From NCBI RefSeq assembly GCF_000208745.1, contig NC_030858.1, forward strand, positions 9,672,994 through 9,736,993: a DNA stretch of 64,000 nt. Reading direction: 5' to 3'. Each line of letters opens with the position of its first letter. Positions within the stretch are counted from its first letter, which is position 1. Position numbers and translations under genes: made by a program. The notes below the pieces were generated by a model, which was not told where the DNA came from, did no database searches, and was given only the letters and a program-made list of their open reading frames with translations. The stretch is from Theobroma cacao. Taxonomy: Eukaryota > Streptophyta > Magnoliopsida > Malvales > Malvaceae. Below are positions 42,520 to 56,950 of this stretch, one piece after another.

Positions 42520-43918
42520 TTAAGCATAGTACTTCTTCACCGCATCTGCATTTATTGGATTAGGCAAATCTTCCCCATCCATGTCAGCCAAAATTAAAGC
42601 TCTTCCTAAAAAAGCCTTCTTTACCACATATGGTCCTTCCCACTTTGGCATCCATTTTCCCTGAAAATCAATATGATTAGGGAGTATTCTCTTAAGAACC
42701 AACTCTCCTTCTCAGAATTGCTGAGGATGAACCTTCTTCTCATATGCTCGCATCATCCTTCGTTGGTACATTTGGCCATGATAAAGAGCCGCAAGCCTTT
42801 TTCCCTCAATCAGGTTCAATTGTTCATAGCGAGAACGGATCCACTCAGCATCTTCCAATTCTGTTTCCATCAACACCCTCAATGATGGGATTTCCACTTC
42901 AATAGGTAGAACTGCTTCTGTACCATATACTAATGAGTACAGAGTTGCCCTCGTGGAGGTACGCACAGAAGTTTGATTTGCGTGCAAGGCAAAAGAAAGT
43001 TTCTCATGCCAGTCTTTATAGACTTTAGTAATCTTTTTGACAATCTTTTTAATGTTTTTGTTGGCTACCTCTACCGTTCCGTTCATCTTCGGACGATAAG
43101 TTGTCGAGTTATGATGCTTGATTTTGAATTTAGCGCAAACCTCTTTCACGATCGCACTATTCAAATTGCTTGCATTATTAGTAATGATCCTTTTCGGCAG
43201 CCCATATCTACCTATTATCTCCCTTTGGATGAACTTGCACACCACCTTTTGTGTCACATTAGCATATCACTTCTACCCATTTCGTGAAATAATCAATGGT
43301 CACCAATATGAATTGAAGTCCATTAAAGGCTTTTGGCATAATAAGCCCAATCACATCCATTCCCCACATTGAAAATGGCCAAGGTGCCGTGAAAACGTGC
43401 AATGAGGCTGGTGGAGCATGGATTCTATCTGCATAAATCTAACACTTGTGACATTTTTTAGCAAAGTTTATGCAGTCCAATTCCAATGTCAACCAATAAT
43501 ACCCAGCTCCCATAATTTGTCTAGCCAACATATGTCCATTAACATGAGCTCCACAAGTTCCCTCATGGACTTCTTTCATTATTTTGTTCGTTTCAGTAGC
43601 ATCTACACATCTCAAAAGTATTTGATCCCGACTTCTTTTGTAAAGCACTTCTCCGCTCAGGAAGAAACCTATTGCTAAGCTTCTAAAAGTCTGCTTGTCA
43701 TTGTCCGTGGTATTCTCCGGATATGCTTGGTGCCTGATGTATTGCCCAATATCATGATACCACGGCTTACCATTAACCTCTTCTTCGACGTTCAAGCAGT
43801 GTACGGAGACTTCACGAACTTCTAAATCAAAAGGGCGTACATGAGTCGCTTCTTTTATTTTGAACATAGCTGCGAGAGTGGCCAAAGCATCAGCAATCTG
43901 ATTCTCTTCTCGAGACAA
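42520..43918 (-). pseudogene. Ogre-like copy B integrase (broken)
   Basis: The zinc-binding part (43439-43918) is open through GAGYYWLTLELDCINFAKKC, better preserved than in copy A. The core and C-terminal half (42712-43257) keep ITNNAS, where the second catalytic Asp is Asn, and NGTVEVANKNIKK. The final piece (42520-42702) ends in KKYYA and a stop. A loss of about 5 bp near 43266 relative to copy A shifts the frame before the core. Confidence 0.85.
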
Positions 43919-44002
43919 ATGGTTGAAGTTGATTTCCTTGAATTGTTTGCCTAATTCTGTAACTAGCTTTTGATATGGAACTAGTTGAGAATCTCTAGTT
44001 TT

Positions 44003-44401
44003 TCATTCGCCTTTCATTTGACATATCATCAAAGCCAAATCTCCATAAACATCTATCGTGTCAACCTTCATCTCAATTGCTGCTTGTAATCCCATTACCA
44101 ATGCCTCATACTTTGCCATATTATTAGTACAGTTGAAATTCAATCTTGCTGTGACTGGATAATACTTTCCGTCTGGAGAAATCAACACTGTAACAATTTC
44201 GTGCCCCAAAGCATTGGATGCCCCATGAAAATACATTTTCCAAGGATTAAGTTCATTGAGACCGTCCTTTTCTATGTGCAAGATGGCCATCAAATCTTCG
44301 TCTAAAAAATCAAAACTTACAGGTTCATAATCCTCAGTAGCTCGATCTGCGAGGAAATCAGCTATGACGCTCCCTTTGATTGATTTTTGGGACACATACA
44401 C
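44003..44401 (-). pseudogene. Second (archaeal-like) RNase H of Ogre-like copy B, with linker
   Basis: One continuous 132-codon frame joins IADFLADRATEDYEP to YFHGASNALGHE, NMAKYEALVMGL and VYGDLALMICQMKGE. The Glu of the conserved AEYEAL block is Lys here, and the first motif has His instead of Asp, so catalysis is unlikely. It is a remnant of the Tat/Ogre double RNase H. Confidence 0.8.
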
Positions 44402-45974
44402 AATATCATACTCAGATAGTAGAACTTGTCATTGTGCTATTCTTTCAGACATGACAAGTTTTTTCGAAAATATACTTGATGGGATCCAACTTTGTCATCA
44501 ACCATGTTGTATGATACAACATATATTATTGGAGCCTTTGGGCGGTCCATACTAGCGCACAACACATCTTTTCAAGCGCAGAGTATTTGGACTTATACTC
44601 CGTGAATTTCTTGCTCAAGTAGTATATGACATGTTCTTTCTTTCCAGTTTCATCATGTTGCCCCAATACGCATCCCATCGAATTCTTGTTCACAGTCAAA
44701 TACAAAAATAGAAGTTTTTCAACCGTTGGTGGTACCAATACTGGTGGATTTGTGAGATATTCTTTGATTTTATCAAAGGCTATCTAGCATTCTTCATTCC
44801 ACTCTCTTGAGTCTTGTTTTTGAAGCAGCTTGAAGATTGGATCACATTTGAAGGTGAGTTGGGATATAAATAGAGCAATGTAATTCAATCTCTTTAAAAA
44901 TCCTCTCACTTCTTTTTGGGTTTTAGGAGGTGGCAACTCTTGAATAGCTTGTATTTTATCCGGGTCCACTTCATTTCCTTGTTCACTTACTACGAATCCC
45001 AACAATTTCTCATAAATAACACCAAAAGTACATTTTGTAGGATTCAGCTTGAGTTGAAACTTTTGCAATCTCTCGAACAACTTCCTGAGATTAACAGTAT
45101 GATCCTTTTCTGTACGAGATTTTGCAATCATGTCATCCACATATACCTCTATCTCTTTATGCATCATATCGTGGAATAAAGTTACCATTGCCTTTTGGTA
45201 GGTGGCACCTGCATTCTTTAATCCAAATGACATTACTTTGTAACAAAATGTTCCCCACATGGTTACGAACGTTATTTTTTCCATATCTTTGGGTGCCATC
45301 TTAATTTGATTGTACCTTGAAAAATCATCCATAAATGAGAATAAAGTATGTTTTGTTGTATCGTCCACAAGAGTATCGATATGTGGCAAAAGGAAGCTAT
45401 ACTTCAGGCTCGCTTTATTCAAATCCCTGTAATCAATGCACATTCAAACTTTTCCATCCTTCTTAGAAACCGGGACTATATTAGCTACCCATTCAAGATA
45501 CTTGGCCACCTTCAAGAACCCAGCATCAAATAACTTTTTTACTTCTTCTTTAATCTTCAGCAATATATCTGGCTTCATTATTCTCAATTTTTGTTAATTG
45601 GCTTGTAATCCAGTTTCAGAGGCAACTTGTGGACAACAATGTTAGTATTAAAACCCGGCATGTCCTGATATGACCAAGCAAACACATCCACATACTCACG
45701 AAGCAATTCCTCTAACTTCTGCCGTTCATCAGATGATAACGAGGTACCAATCTTAACCTCTTTCTTTTCTTCCCCATTTCCCAGATTGATCGTTTCTGTG
45801 AGTTCTTGATGAGTTAAAATCTCCCTTTCTCCCTATTCCAATAATCTTGACAAATCAGGGGGTAAGTCATAGTCACCCACTTCCTCTTTATTTTTCAATT
45901 CATCAATGTTCAAAACTTTCTCGAAATCAAAATTCACATTGTTCTCTAGATTGTCTTCATGTTCATTATTTAAA
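44402..45974 (-). pseudogene. Reverse transcriptase and first RNase H of Ogre-like copy B
   Basis: The palm and thumb run from 45443 to 44784 with MCIDYRDLNKASL, MSFGLKNAGATYQ, the catalytic YVDD (about 45123-45134) and the LLQKQDSREWNEEC end. The RNase H piece (44526-44738) has VNKNSMGCVLGQHDETGKKE and YSALEKMCCALVW, the family's usual blocks. It documents what copy A has lost. Stops at about 44784 and 45450 and shifts near 45590 and 44740 break the reading frame. Confidence 0.85.
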
Positions 45975-46201
45975 GACTTACAAATAGGTAAAATTGGACA
46001 CATGTATGGGCAAGTGTTTATTGGCTAAATGAATAAATGAAAAGGAAATATGCAAAAAGGTTGATGAATTATGAAACACATCATGCATTGTCATTGATTA
46101 AATGATTATGGTAATAGAAAGCCCTACTTAAACAGGAAATTACTCCTAACGCCCTTGGGCATAGGCATTTAGGTAAAATTGTTCATTATATTTTTAAAGA
46201 C
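45975..46201 (-). other. Intron-like spacer between protease and reverse transcriptase frames, copy B
   Basis: Counterpart of 12610-12833. On the minus strand it ends CCTATTTGTAAG before the repeated TCTTTAAAT. It is non-coding and of similar length in both copies. Confidence 0.5.
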
Positions 46202-46975
46202 TTAAAGATGATAGGTAACTCTGTGGCTGTCCAATTGCTTAACTCTTCTCCTGGAGGTACTGGATACACCACAGGGACTTTCTTGTTAGATTCTTCATCT
46301 TTGATCATATGGATTGATAGCTCATCAAGCATCTGCAGAACTTGATTGCCTTTTGTTGGTGCTTCAGGATGAATGTAACCTGTAGAGCGGAAAGTCTCAT
46401 ACAAGTATGGAGTTGTTCTTTTCTCAAATTCTTCTTCCTTTCCCTCGAGCTAAGCCATCCTTTTAATCTTCTTTTGGGCTGCCAATTTCCTTCTCTCTTT
46501 TTTGGTAGGTTTATACCCCAGACCGAACCTTTCTTCATTCTTAACTAGAATCAAAGGACGACTAATTCCTTGTAAATTCTTCCCTAGCCCTAGACCAGCA
46601 CGACATCTTTTTCCCACTATCTACTTAACTTCCATTTTAGTTGCAACTGACAAACAAGGAGTCGGTATCACTGCCCTTTCTCCCACGTAAGTAGCATTAA
46701 CAAATTCAAAAGATCTGAACGAGCATTCAGGGACTTCCTCAATCACTTCTACATAAGGGGCTGATGAGGATTGGATGGCTAGTATGTCTTCTTCTGCAGA
46801 GATGTTTATCAATTGGCCTTCAATTATGAATTTTACCTTTTGATGCAGAGAAGACGATACAGCTCTAGCCATATGAATCCACGGGCGTCTTAATAGACAG
46901 TTATAAGATGGGGTAATGTCCATCACTTAGAATTGGACATCAAACACGTAGGGACCAATTTTCACTGGTATTTCT
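46202..46975 (-). pseudogene. Protease C-terminal part and linker of Ogre-like copy B
   Basis: DITPSYNCLLRRPWIHMA opens the frame at 46621-46926, where the usual LLGRPW glycine is Arg. The glycine-rich GLGLGKNL segment and YETFRSTGYIH (46186-46404) follow. Stops at about 46621 and 46450 interrupt. The N-terminal protease half is missing, as in copy A, at the LARD border. Confidence 0.75.
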
Positions 46976-49666
46976 TGTCACAACCCAAATTTCAAGCTAT
47001 GACCAGCGCATAGGCCCAATGGGCATAGCTCATTAAGCCCAAGCAAGCTTATTTATGCAATCCTGATCATCATTCCAAACTATCATTTCTCAAACTCATA
47101 TTGTAATTCTCAACTAAAAATATTTCAATAACATTTTATAGTAACCCAATACTCACAATTGTATTATGCTAACATAGTATTACTCATTTGCCACCTTATA
47201 GTGGCTTCAGTAATCAAATATACATATTTGATTTTTTAACATGAATCTTTAGTGGTCTTCATTACATATACATGTACACAAGCATAAGACTCTTGACCGT
47301 CAACGGAGTGACTCTGGGTGAAGATATAGCTACTGAGATGTCATAATACCTACTAAGAAGGTGAGCATGTGTGCGACTCAATCTAGGTCCCAATTACCTC
47401 TAAATCTGAAAACATGAATTTTCAAAACGTGAGTATAAAACTCAGTGAGTGAACATAAGAAGGGAACAAGCAATCAATAGGAAGAATTTGGAAATCATTA
47501 TGCACTTGTTTCAAAAACAATGCAATTAATTTAGTTTCTTACTAAAAACCCCTCATTTCAAACTTTGATTAATAACCTCATAGTGTTGCAAAAACCCAAG
47601 ATCAACCCATGAAGTTAAATAGGTGAAAAATATGTCAAAATCAAGCAAGGTAGTAAGCATGGTAGCAAGTTTCTCACTGCAGTGAGATTTAGGGGCCAAA
47701 ACAAAAAGTTTCTCGTTGCAGCGAGAAACAGTGTTAGTTTGCATATATTTCAGTTTTTCAAGCATATCTCCCACTAAAGAAGTCTAATTGACCTAATTTT
47801 TCAACCATTAGAAATCTAAGAGATAGGGCTACAACTTTGATGTTTGCCATTTTTCCTAGTTCGGAAGGGAAGGTGGTCAAAATCTTCACCAAAATAAAAG
47901 CACTACATTAGAACCTGAGAATTTCTCACTACAGCGAGATTTATTTTCGTTGCAGCGAAATTTCCTCTCTGAATCTCGCTGCAATGAGAAACAGGGTTGG
48001 TTTATGTCCCCACCACCTGAGAGTTTCTTACTGCAGTGAGATTCAAGGCAAATGACAAATAAGGGGTTTTCACATGCCACAAAATCCATCCCTACCATAT
48101 TGCACATCAAAGTGAACCCATTGACAATAATTAAGTTATCAACATTCAAAACAATCACATATTATAATCATAAACTTGCTATCACATATACATATATAAA
48201 CATATATCAACAAGTACACCACCCCACTTCATTCATCGTCATAACCGGGTCATCATCATCATTGGCTTATACGCACTTCTTACTCGCACATAGCCGGGTC
48301 AATATTATCACACAACATTATTCATCTATGCACAACATATTTTCATATATATATACATACCAACATAATATAGGAGCACATGGATTCATCTTTTTACACT
48401 TTTCACATTTTAGCAACATCAAAACATTTACCAAGGGCTTGTTCCTAAGCACCCATTTTTAATGAAAAGTTGGATAAAATCATGCAAATAATTCATCTCA
48501 ACACAATTCTATTTTTCAAAATAATTTGGAAATGCAAATTCACTCACCGGTCTTGTTGATTCTTTTGCATGACTCTAACCTCAACTAATGCTCCAAATGG
48601 ACATGTGAGGCCTTGTTGGAACCTATACACACACAACATCACAACCAACCCAAATTGGCATTAATACACTCTCTAAAGGTATTTCCTAATTCAAGTTTAG
48701 ATAGTTATTCCTAACTAGCTCCCAACTACCATTTAATGACTATTATTTGTAATGCTCTAGTCACACTAAAATGAATAATAATCCCAACAAATAAATTCTC
48801 ACAAATCTAATTCCTAAACATTCTCAACAACTTAAAAAAATCTAACTCAATTTCATTACTCACCTTGGTAGCTTTGTAATTGAATTTCTTTCCCAAAAGC
48901 TTTCAAACTATCATGAAAATCTCACAGTCTCTCTCTAGAACGTCCAGCTAGTGAGAGAGTGTAATAAGGAATGGTTTTTGATGGTTTTATGGTGAAAAAG
49001 TAAAAGAGCATAAAGAACTTTGGGAAAGGGTGCACAAAAACATGAAAATCAGGGTTATCTTAAGGAAATATATGAAAATTCAAGACAAGCTTCCATGAGA
49101 GGGGGTGAGAGAACGTGGGAGAGGAAGGAGAAAAAGAAGAAGTGCTGGAAATTTGAAGAACATCCTAGAAACTTAGATTTTTATTGCTTAAGTTTATCCA
49201 TTTTTAGCAAAATTACCAAAATGCCCTTAACTATGTCATTTTGTTTATTCCATTGCTTATATACAATCTTTTTACTTCTTTAACACTAAGACAAGGTCCA
49301 TAAGGGTCTAAAAATACTTGGGTTAATGAAACTAAAAAAATTCAACCCAAGATATAAAATGACCATTTTACCCTTACCGTGAAAATTATCTATGTTTCCA
49401 TCTTCTTCATTATCTTATCCTCATTCATTCATTCCTTAGGCCTACTTGGACCTTAATAACATTAGAAAACAAATTTCAGGGGCTGACCAGGAGAAATGAT
49501 GAAATTACCCCTGGTCCGTGTTATTGTGTCTACTTCTAGTTACGGGTCTCTAGAGGTCGAGATTTCACAGGTTCACTTCTAAATTACCCTTTTTAACTCA
49601 GTACTTAACCTTAATTGGCATCCGTAAACTTTATTAGCTACCGTATCAAAAATACGGGATACTACA
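46976..49666 (-). repeat. LARD-like copy B, complete 3' LTR (left)
   Basis: 2691 bp. The palindromes at about 47668-47730 and 47925-48040 are partly decayed. Only one unit of the roughly 51-bp repeat is present (about 48245-48300), versus two in copy A. The G run of copy A is replaced by GAGAGGGGG (about 49097). Confidence 0.8.
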
Positions 49667-52600
49667 GTCTCCCCTACTTAAAACGAATTCGTCATCGAAT
49701 TCAAATCGACGTAGAGTGAATAATCAAAGTTCTAAAGTTCTACCACATCACTTTCGTTGGGCATTCTTAACATAGAATCTTGGTTCATGCATCATATCAA
49801 CTTCCAATCTTATAGAAAACTCAACATATCTAACTTGATATTTCTCAAATTTACTCGAAACATCATATCTCATGGCCTCATTAGTTTATCAATCTGAATA
49901 TCAAACAAAACATTTATCTCTCCTTAAGTGCACTTTAAAATTTAAGAATCATCTATTAAGACCTTTCTGATATTAACTTCCTTTAGTCCTTTTTACCTTA
50001 GAAAATTAAATCCATAATCATTCATTTTGAATCATTAGCTTTACACCAATCAAGTCAGATTTTACACTTTTAATTATACGCATTCAAATGCACACCTTTA
50101 TGCATAAGCTATAAACTTTTCCCCACATCTTTATATATCAAAACTATATATATTGAAGCTATACCAAAACTTATACATCATTTTCCATTGCCCATTAGGA
50201 TATTAAATTCATGTCATACTTCTCTATTTGTGTACTTCATAATAACCTAACAATTTCTAGCTCACAGTTAAGCTAGTTCATATGCCAAGCCTCTCAAGCT
50301 ATATCAAAACACCGAGTTTGATCAAGATATAATAAAAATTGAGGAACTTATACCAAAAGTATAAACACTTACTTTTAAGCTATCAGTATTATAACCCACT
50401 TGTTCACTGCCAAAATCAACGATAAATTATCTTAATCATTGTCTAGCACTATAACCATTGTTAGAATATCATCATCGAATCAAATTATAACTAACTCCGC
50501 ATGAGTTTTTATACCAATAAGCAACATATATATCTATACATATATATTTCCAAAACTTTTAACTTCGAATGGCCTTAGGCATACCAAGCTCAATAACCCA
50601 TCTGTAAAACCAAAATAACCAACAATCAAGTTTAGAATCATTTCTTCTATTGGTTAGATCATACTCATCATTTATGGTGAATACACAAAGCTAATCCCAA
50701 TATTCTATTCTTATACGAGAGTCAACCACTAATTGGCACCATTTTCAAACATCATGTGTTTTATAAGTCGATTTTCTTAGCCAAAATTCATATTGTAGTA
50801 TTCCAACTTTAGGTCATGTCTCATTACCAAATCTTTACTCATATACGAGTACTTGAATTCTCAAATCATCATCTCTTGTCTAGGTAGATCTCTGCAATTC
50901 CCATAGCATATTTTTATTCCTTCACCAGTAGTAGTATCATTTAATCAAACCATGTCACTCTCATTCTCTAAACATTTGAAGCATAATTCAACCTTTGCCT
51001 ATCCCTATCAGGCACTTTACCTTGATAATTACTCAAAATATATTAGAACTTGTGAGGGATGAGCATTTCACAATTTATGCCTTGCGTCTACAATTATGTC
51101 GAGACCAGAATCTTATCAGGTCCACAAAATAGTAGGATAATCATTGCCTCAAGCCAGCATTTCCAAGTATACTTATGCTTGTGTCATATCTTCATACTTA
51201 TGTGACATATCAGTCACGAGCCCAACTTGACTATATAGCCATTTGCTGCTTGAGTTTTAATGTTTTCTCATTGTGAAAAATCTTTCAAATTTATCTCATA
51301 GGGTATTCATAAGGTGGATATATGTCCATAACTTACAATTCAAGGCCTAAAGCATTGAACACAATCTCATCATTGATGTTGTACACTATATCATATAATA
51401 CAAAATATAATCTAATAACTATGACAATGAAATTTAAAGTTCCACCTTTATCTACCAATCATAGCTTCCTTTATGAGCACATACTTTACACTGCTTGATT
51501 GTTCACAAGCCACTCATGGCCATCCAAATGCGACCTCTTATACCAAGTCAAACTAGTATATTATTCTTATGTTTTCCAATACATTTCCAAAATGCTTAAA
51601 CACATTTTTTAATAGAATTCTATTGAGGACTCAGACAATCAAAGGTTTATCTTCAAAGTCATGCATAACTTTAACAATTTAATATATATTCGATAACATT
51701 TAGCTCATTAACTCCATTGAACATTATTTTAAGATCTTTCAAGATGGCCTTACTCTTATTTCGGATTGAACCAAACTAACTTAATATAATTGCATTGATT
51801 ATCCTTGAGCTTTTTATGCTCATTATAACATCTATGTTTCACCCATCATTTGTCTTATTGACCTTGTTAAGGTATATGTGGCTTTTCAACCTTTCATAAT
51901 ACATTCCACATTTATGCCAGGGCATTCTCAATCTCATGCCAAGCCTATAGTCATGTAGTCACCAATTAGGCGAAATCCTGCTATGGAATATCTCCTTCCA
52001 TATGATGAATGTAAATCACAAGATATACAACTTCAAGTGTATGCTTGCATAGTGGTAACCTCCATATATTTCATGGTCATAAAACCATAATTTGTAAAAC
52101 TAGCTTTCTATCACAAGTTTGCGATTGGAACATTAGTCTCCACATATCTCACTTTGGACATACTTCACTATTAACATTCATATACCTTTACCACAACATT
52201 CGGTGTAAATTGATTAAGCAATGATCTTCAAATTTACTCTTAGGTACACATATATCAAATTGTACACCACTTAGTGTTAAAATCTTGACTTTACTCATCA
52301 ATTCTTAACCAATTACATCCATAAGATAGACAATTCACTAAACTTTTGTATCTTGCTTTTGTAGTCATAAAATTAAAATTTCTTAAGCTTAGGATGTAAA
52401 AACTTCCTCTTAGAGCATATCCGAAAATCCACATGTTTTAAGCTCCTTACCTTTAGAGAAGTCACATTCAAGACTAATAATTTACATCATAGGTTGCATA
52501 TTGAACCAAACATATTTTATTTAAATTGACCTTTAAAGAAATTCATATATCGATCTTCATATAGAACTCCATATGGCACTTAGACTAAATTTGTCATTTC

Positions 52601-53715
52601 TATGTCATTTAATTTCAAACTGCTAAATCCACATCTAGTCTTTTAATCCTTGGGTTCCACATTAAGCATGGCAAAATTCAAGCCCATCCTTAGAGTAGAT
52701 CATTTACTGGCCTTTTACTTCATGACCATACGTCAATTATAATAATCAGCGATTTTCACCCTTGAACGAATTCATGCAATTATAACCATAAAGTACAATA
52801 ATTCAATTCAAGCCTTGGAATCTCGCAGTTACTTAATTAGAATCAAAACCAACTCCATCTAGGCTACTACACACATATTCACATGTAAATTATTTCGTAA
52901 GCCCAACACCATTTATATATGGCATAACAAGCTCACTTAAAATAGTGCATTTACATCCGTGCACACAAATATTGGTTTACTCTTACCCTAAATGCTTAAA
53001 TTTATACACTCAAAGTGAATTAAAACCATCACTATTCATTTTAATTAAAGTGCGCCCTTTGTTACCATTATCACACGTGCTATTTTATATTGACCTCAAA
53101 TACAATTAAGAGTCATCAAATTTTCTTTTTGTTGACAATCTTGGGCTCAACTTTTAACCCTGTCAAATGAACAGGTTATTATAGACTTATTAATCCAACT
53201 CCACTTTCCTTCATCCTTAGTCGGAGGAATATATCACTATATTGACCTTTCATTAGGAGCATTTGCTTAAAAATCTTCCCAATAACAGCTCATGTCTCGG
53301 GTGGCATCTCAAACCCGAACGACACCACTTATGACCTTTGCATAATGTTAGTAGGAGGGTAGGTTACTAAAAATAGGAGTTCATATAGCCTATTGTCAAT
53401 GATTTAAGCTGTAGCTACAAACTATAAACAAGACTCTACATTAACTCCTACAACTCCGCTGACTAACATAAGAATCCTTAGGACTCAACTAAACCTTGAG
53501 CTCTGATACTACCTTTGTCACTAGAGGGTGGAAGATCATGGAGCATCCCCCTTCAATACGAAGGCAACAAATGGTACCTATCAAAGCACTCATAAGGTGG
53601 AAGATCACGAAGCATCCATCCCTATAAGCCCTTGGGCAGAGAGTTATGCTTCGCCCCTGTTAACATACGAGAGTTCCCAGGGATCGGGTCACTACCCTTG
53701 CTCTGATACCACCTT
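49667..53715 (-). other. LARD-like copy B interior, non-coding
   Basis: On the minus strand the purine tract AAGTAGGGGAGAC lies next to the left LTR. A primer site TGGTATCAGAG (53701-53711) is preceded, 200 bp inward, by a second near-copy TAGTATCAGAG (53501-53511). No convincing coding frame on either strand. Sequence runs in parallel with 16355-20418 throughout. Confidence 0.65.
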
Positions 53716-55961
53716 TGTAAGCCCAAGCAAGTCTGTTTATGCAATCCCGATCATCATTCCAAAACATCATTTCTCAAACCCATATTGTAATTCTCAACCA
53801 AAAATATTTCAATAACATTCTATAGTAACCCAATATTCACATTCGTATTATGCTAAAATAGTATTACTCATTTGCCACCTTATAGTGGCATTAGTAATTA
53901 AATATACATATTTGATTTTTTAACATGAATCTTTAGTGGTCTTCATTACTTATACATGTACACAAGCATAAGACTCTTGATTGTCAGCGGAGTCACTCTA
54001 GGTGAAGATATAGCTACTAAGTTACCATAGTACCTACCAAAAAGANNNNNNNNNNNNNNNNNNNNNNNNNNNNNNNNNNNNNNNNNNNNNNNNNNNNNNN
54101 NNNNNNNNNNNNNNNNNNNNNNNNNNNNNNNNNNNNNNNNNNNNNNNNNNNNNNNNNNNNNNNNNNNNNNNNNNNNNNNNNNNNNNNNNNNNNNNNNNNN
54201 NNNNNNNNNNNNNNNNNNNNNNNNNNNNNNNNNNNNNNNNNNNNNNNNNNNNNNNNNNNNNNNNNNNNNNNNNNNNNNNNNNNNNNNNNNNNNNNNNNNN
54301 NNNNNNNNNNNNNNNNNNNNNNNNNNNNNNNNNNNNNNNNNNNNNNNNNNNNNNNNNNNNNNNNNNNNNNNNNNNNNNNNNNNNNNNNNNNNNNNNNNNN
54401 NNNNNNNNNNNNNNNNNNNNNNNNNNNNNNNNNNNNNNNNNNNNNNNNNNNNNNNNNNNNNNNNNNNNNNNNNNNNNNNNNNNNNNNNNNNNNNNNNNNN
54501 NNNNNNNNNNNNNNNNNNNNNNNNNNNNNNNNNNNNNNNNNNNNNNNNNNNNNNNNNNNNNNNNNNNNNNNNNNNNNNNNNNNNNNNNNNNNNNNNNNNN
54601 NNNNNNNNNNNNNNNNNNNNNNNNNNNNNNNNNNNNNNNNNNNNNNNNNNNNNNNNNNNNNNNNNNNNNNNNNNNNNNNNNNNNNNNNNNNNNNNNNNNN
54701 NNNNNNNNNNNNNNNNNNNNNNNNNNNNNNNNNNNNNNNNNNNNNNNNNNNNNNNCCATATTGCACATCAAAGTGAACACATTGACAATAATCAAGTTAT
54801 CAACATTCAAAACAATCACATATTATAATCATAAACTTGCTATCACATATACATATATAAACATATATCAACAAGTACACCACCCCACTTCATTCATCGT
54901 CATAACCGGGTCATAATTATCATCGATTTATGCGCACTCCCTACTTGCACATAGCCGGGTCATCATCATCATCGGCTTATGCACACTCCCTACTCGCACA
55001 TAGCCGAGTCAATATTATCACACAACATTATTCATCAATGCACAACATATTTTCATATATATATATACATGCCAACATAATATAGGAGCACATGGATTCA
55101 TCTTTTTGCACTTTTCACATTTTAGCAACATCAAAACATTTATCAAGGGTTGGTTCCCAAGCACCCATTTTTAATGAAAAGTTGGATAAAATCATTCAAA
55201 TAATTCATCTCAACACAATTCTATTTTTCAAAACAATTTTGAAATGCAAGTTCACTCACCGGTCTTGTTGATTTTTTTGCTTGACTCTAACCTCAACTAA
55301 TGCTCCAAATGGACATGTGAGGTCTTGTTGGAACCTATACACACACAACATTACAACCAACCCAAATTGGCATTAATACACTCTCAAAGCTATTTCCTAA
55401 TTCAAGTTTAGCTAGTTATTCCTAACTAGCTCCCAACTACCATTTAATGACTATTATTTGCAACACTCTAGTCACACAAAAATGAATAATAATCCCAACA
55501 AATAAATTCTCACAAATCTAATTACTAAACATTCTCAACAACTTAAAAAAATCCAACTCAATTTCACTACTCACCTTGGTAGCTTTGTAATTGAATTTCT
55601 TTCCCAAAAGCTTTCAAACTATCATGAAAATCTCACTCTCTCTCTCTCTAGAACGTCCAGCTAGTGAGAGAGTGTAATAAGGAATGGTTTTTGAGGGTTT
55701 TATGGTGAAAAAGTAAAAGAGCACAAAGAACTTTGAGAAAGGGTGCACAAAAACATGAAAATCAAGGTTATCTCAAGGAAATATATGAAAATTCAAGGCA
55801 AGCTTCCATGAGGGGGGCGAGAGAACATGGGAGAGGAAGGAGAAGAAGAAAAAGTGTTGGAAATTTGAAGAACATCCTAGAAACTTGGATTTTTATGGCT
55901 TAAGTTTATCCATTTCTAGCAAAATTACCAAAATGCCCTTAACTATGTCAATTTGTTTTTT
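53716..55961 (-). repeat. LARD-like copy B, 5' LTR (right), truncated and gapped
   Basis: Begins TGTAAGCCCAAGC after a small deletion of the terminal GTCATAGCCC region. 54046-54755 is unresolved. Two units of the roughly 51-bp repeat lie at about 54903-55008. It ends at the join with Ogre gag. Confidence 0.75.
54046..54755. other. Assembly gap (710 N)
   Basis: A run of N within the right LARD-like LTR of copy B. By comparison with copy A (20790-21475) the missing part should contain the palindrome cluster. The long frames across it are artefacts. Confidence 1.
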
Positions 55962-56950
55962 CTTGGCATTGCTGATCAAACGCTCATAGAATGGAGCTTA
56001 GGGTGTGTTTATGAACAACACAATCATTTCCTTATCAGTAAGAGGTGGCTGAACTTGCGCTGCTATATCCTTCCACCTTTGGGCATACTCCTTGAAGCTC
56101 TCACTTTGCTTCTTTTCCATAGTCTGCAATGGCAACCAATGAGGAGCTAATTCAACCACATGCTTGTATTGGGCTATGAAGGTTCTTGCTAGATCTTTTA
56201 GGTTTTAATATGATTTCAATCCAAATGTACGTACCACCGAGCAGTTGACCCAGTCAAGCTGTCCTAGAAGAAATGGATCAGTAGCTTGTCATCGTGAGAC
56301 TGTGCAGCCATTTTTCGACAATACATGGTAATATATGCCATGGGACACTTCGTTCCGTCATATTTTTCAAATTTCAAAAACTTGAACTTGGCAGGGATCA
56401 GTACATCAAGCACTAAGCATAGTTGACTGCGTCCATAGTGCCGAACCTATCAACTCTTTCGATAGTATGAAGGCGTTCTTCCAACATATTGTACTTTTTC
56501 TGGTCTTTGTCATTTTTTCTTGTTTTTTATGAACCTTTTCTTAATTTTTCTTGCTCTTTTGGATCGTCTAAATTCGGAACATGTATTTGTTCAGTAGGAT
56601 TTGTCCCAAATTGCCCGTGAATCGATTGATGGCTCATCGGGGGTAATATATTGTAATAATTGGATGACGTCACTTGAGGGTGGACCCTTGGAAAAGTCTA
56701 GGCATGGGGTGGAGTGAACCCCGAGGGATAAGGTGGATCATCCCTTAAGTTTCCAGTGTCTTGTGCCGATGGGTTTTCTGGTGGAGCTGATTCTTCAACC
56801 TCTCTTTTTCTTTTACTAAAGTTCATCATCAATTCCATCATCTTTGTTAATTGCTCTCTCATTTCCTCTTGAGCTTTTTCCATTTTATCCATTCGCTCTT
56901 TTTGTTCTTCTTCCATGATTCTTGCTCATTGATGTGTATTATGAACACGC
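55962..56950 (-). pseudogene. Gag of Ogre-like copy B (partial, broken)
   Basis: The coiled-coil N-terminal segment (56698-56916) has KAQEEMREQLTKMMELM and a PPYPSGFTPPHA tail that ends in a stop. The capsid-like end near 55980-56160 resembles copy A. The C-terminus is lost at the LARD border as in copy A. Frames are broken every 150-250 bp. Confidence 0.75.

Larger units (their letters stand above)
46976..55961 (-). mobile_element. Copy B: LARD-like non-autonomous LTR retrotransposon
   Basis: Left LTR 46976-49666 with intact ends TGTCAC...CTACA, interior 49667-53715, right LTR 53716-55961. It sits at the same base of the Ogre-like host as in copy A, and the right LTR is cut at the same place (TTTTTTC/TTGGCATTGC). 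It was therefore inherited through the duplication. The right LTR lacks about 45 bp at its start and contains a 710-base gap. The interior is non-coding. Confidence 0.78.

Noticed and set aside
54017..54819. Long minus-strand open frames of 249-261 codons
   Set aside because: They exist only because the N gap has no stop codons.
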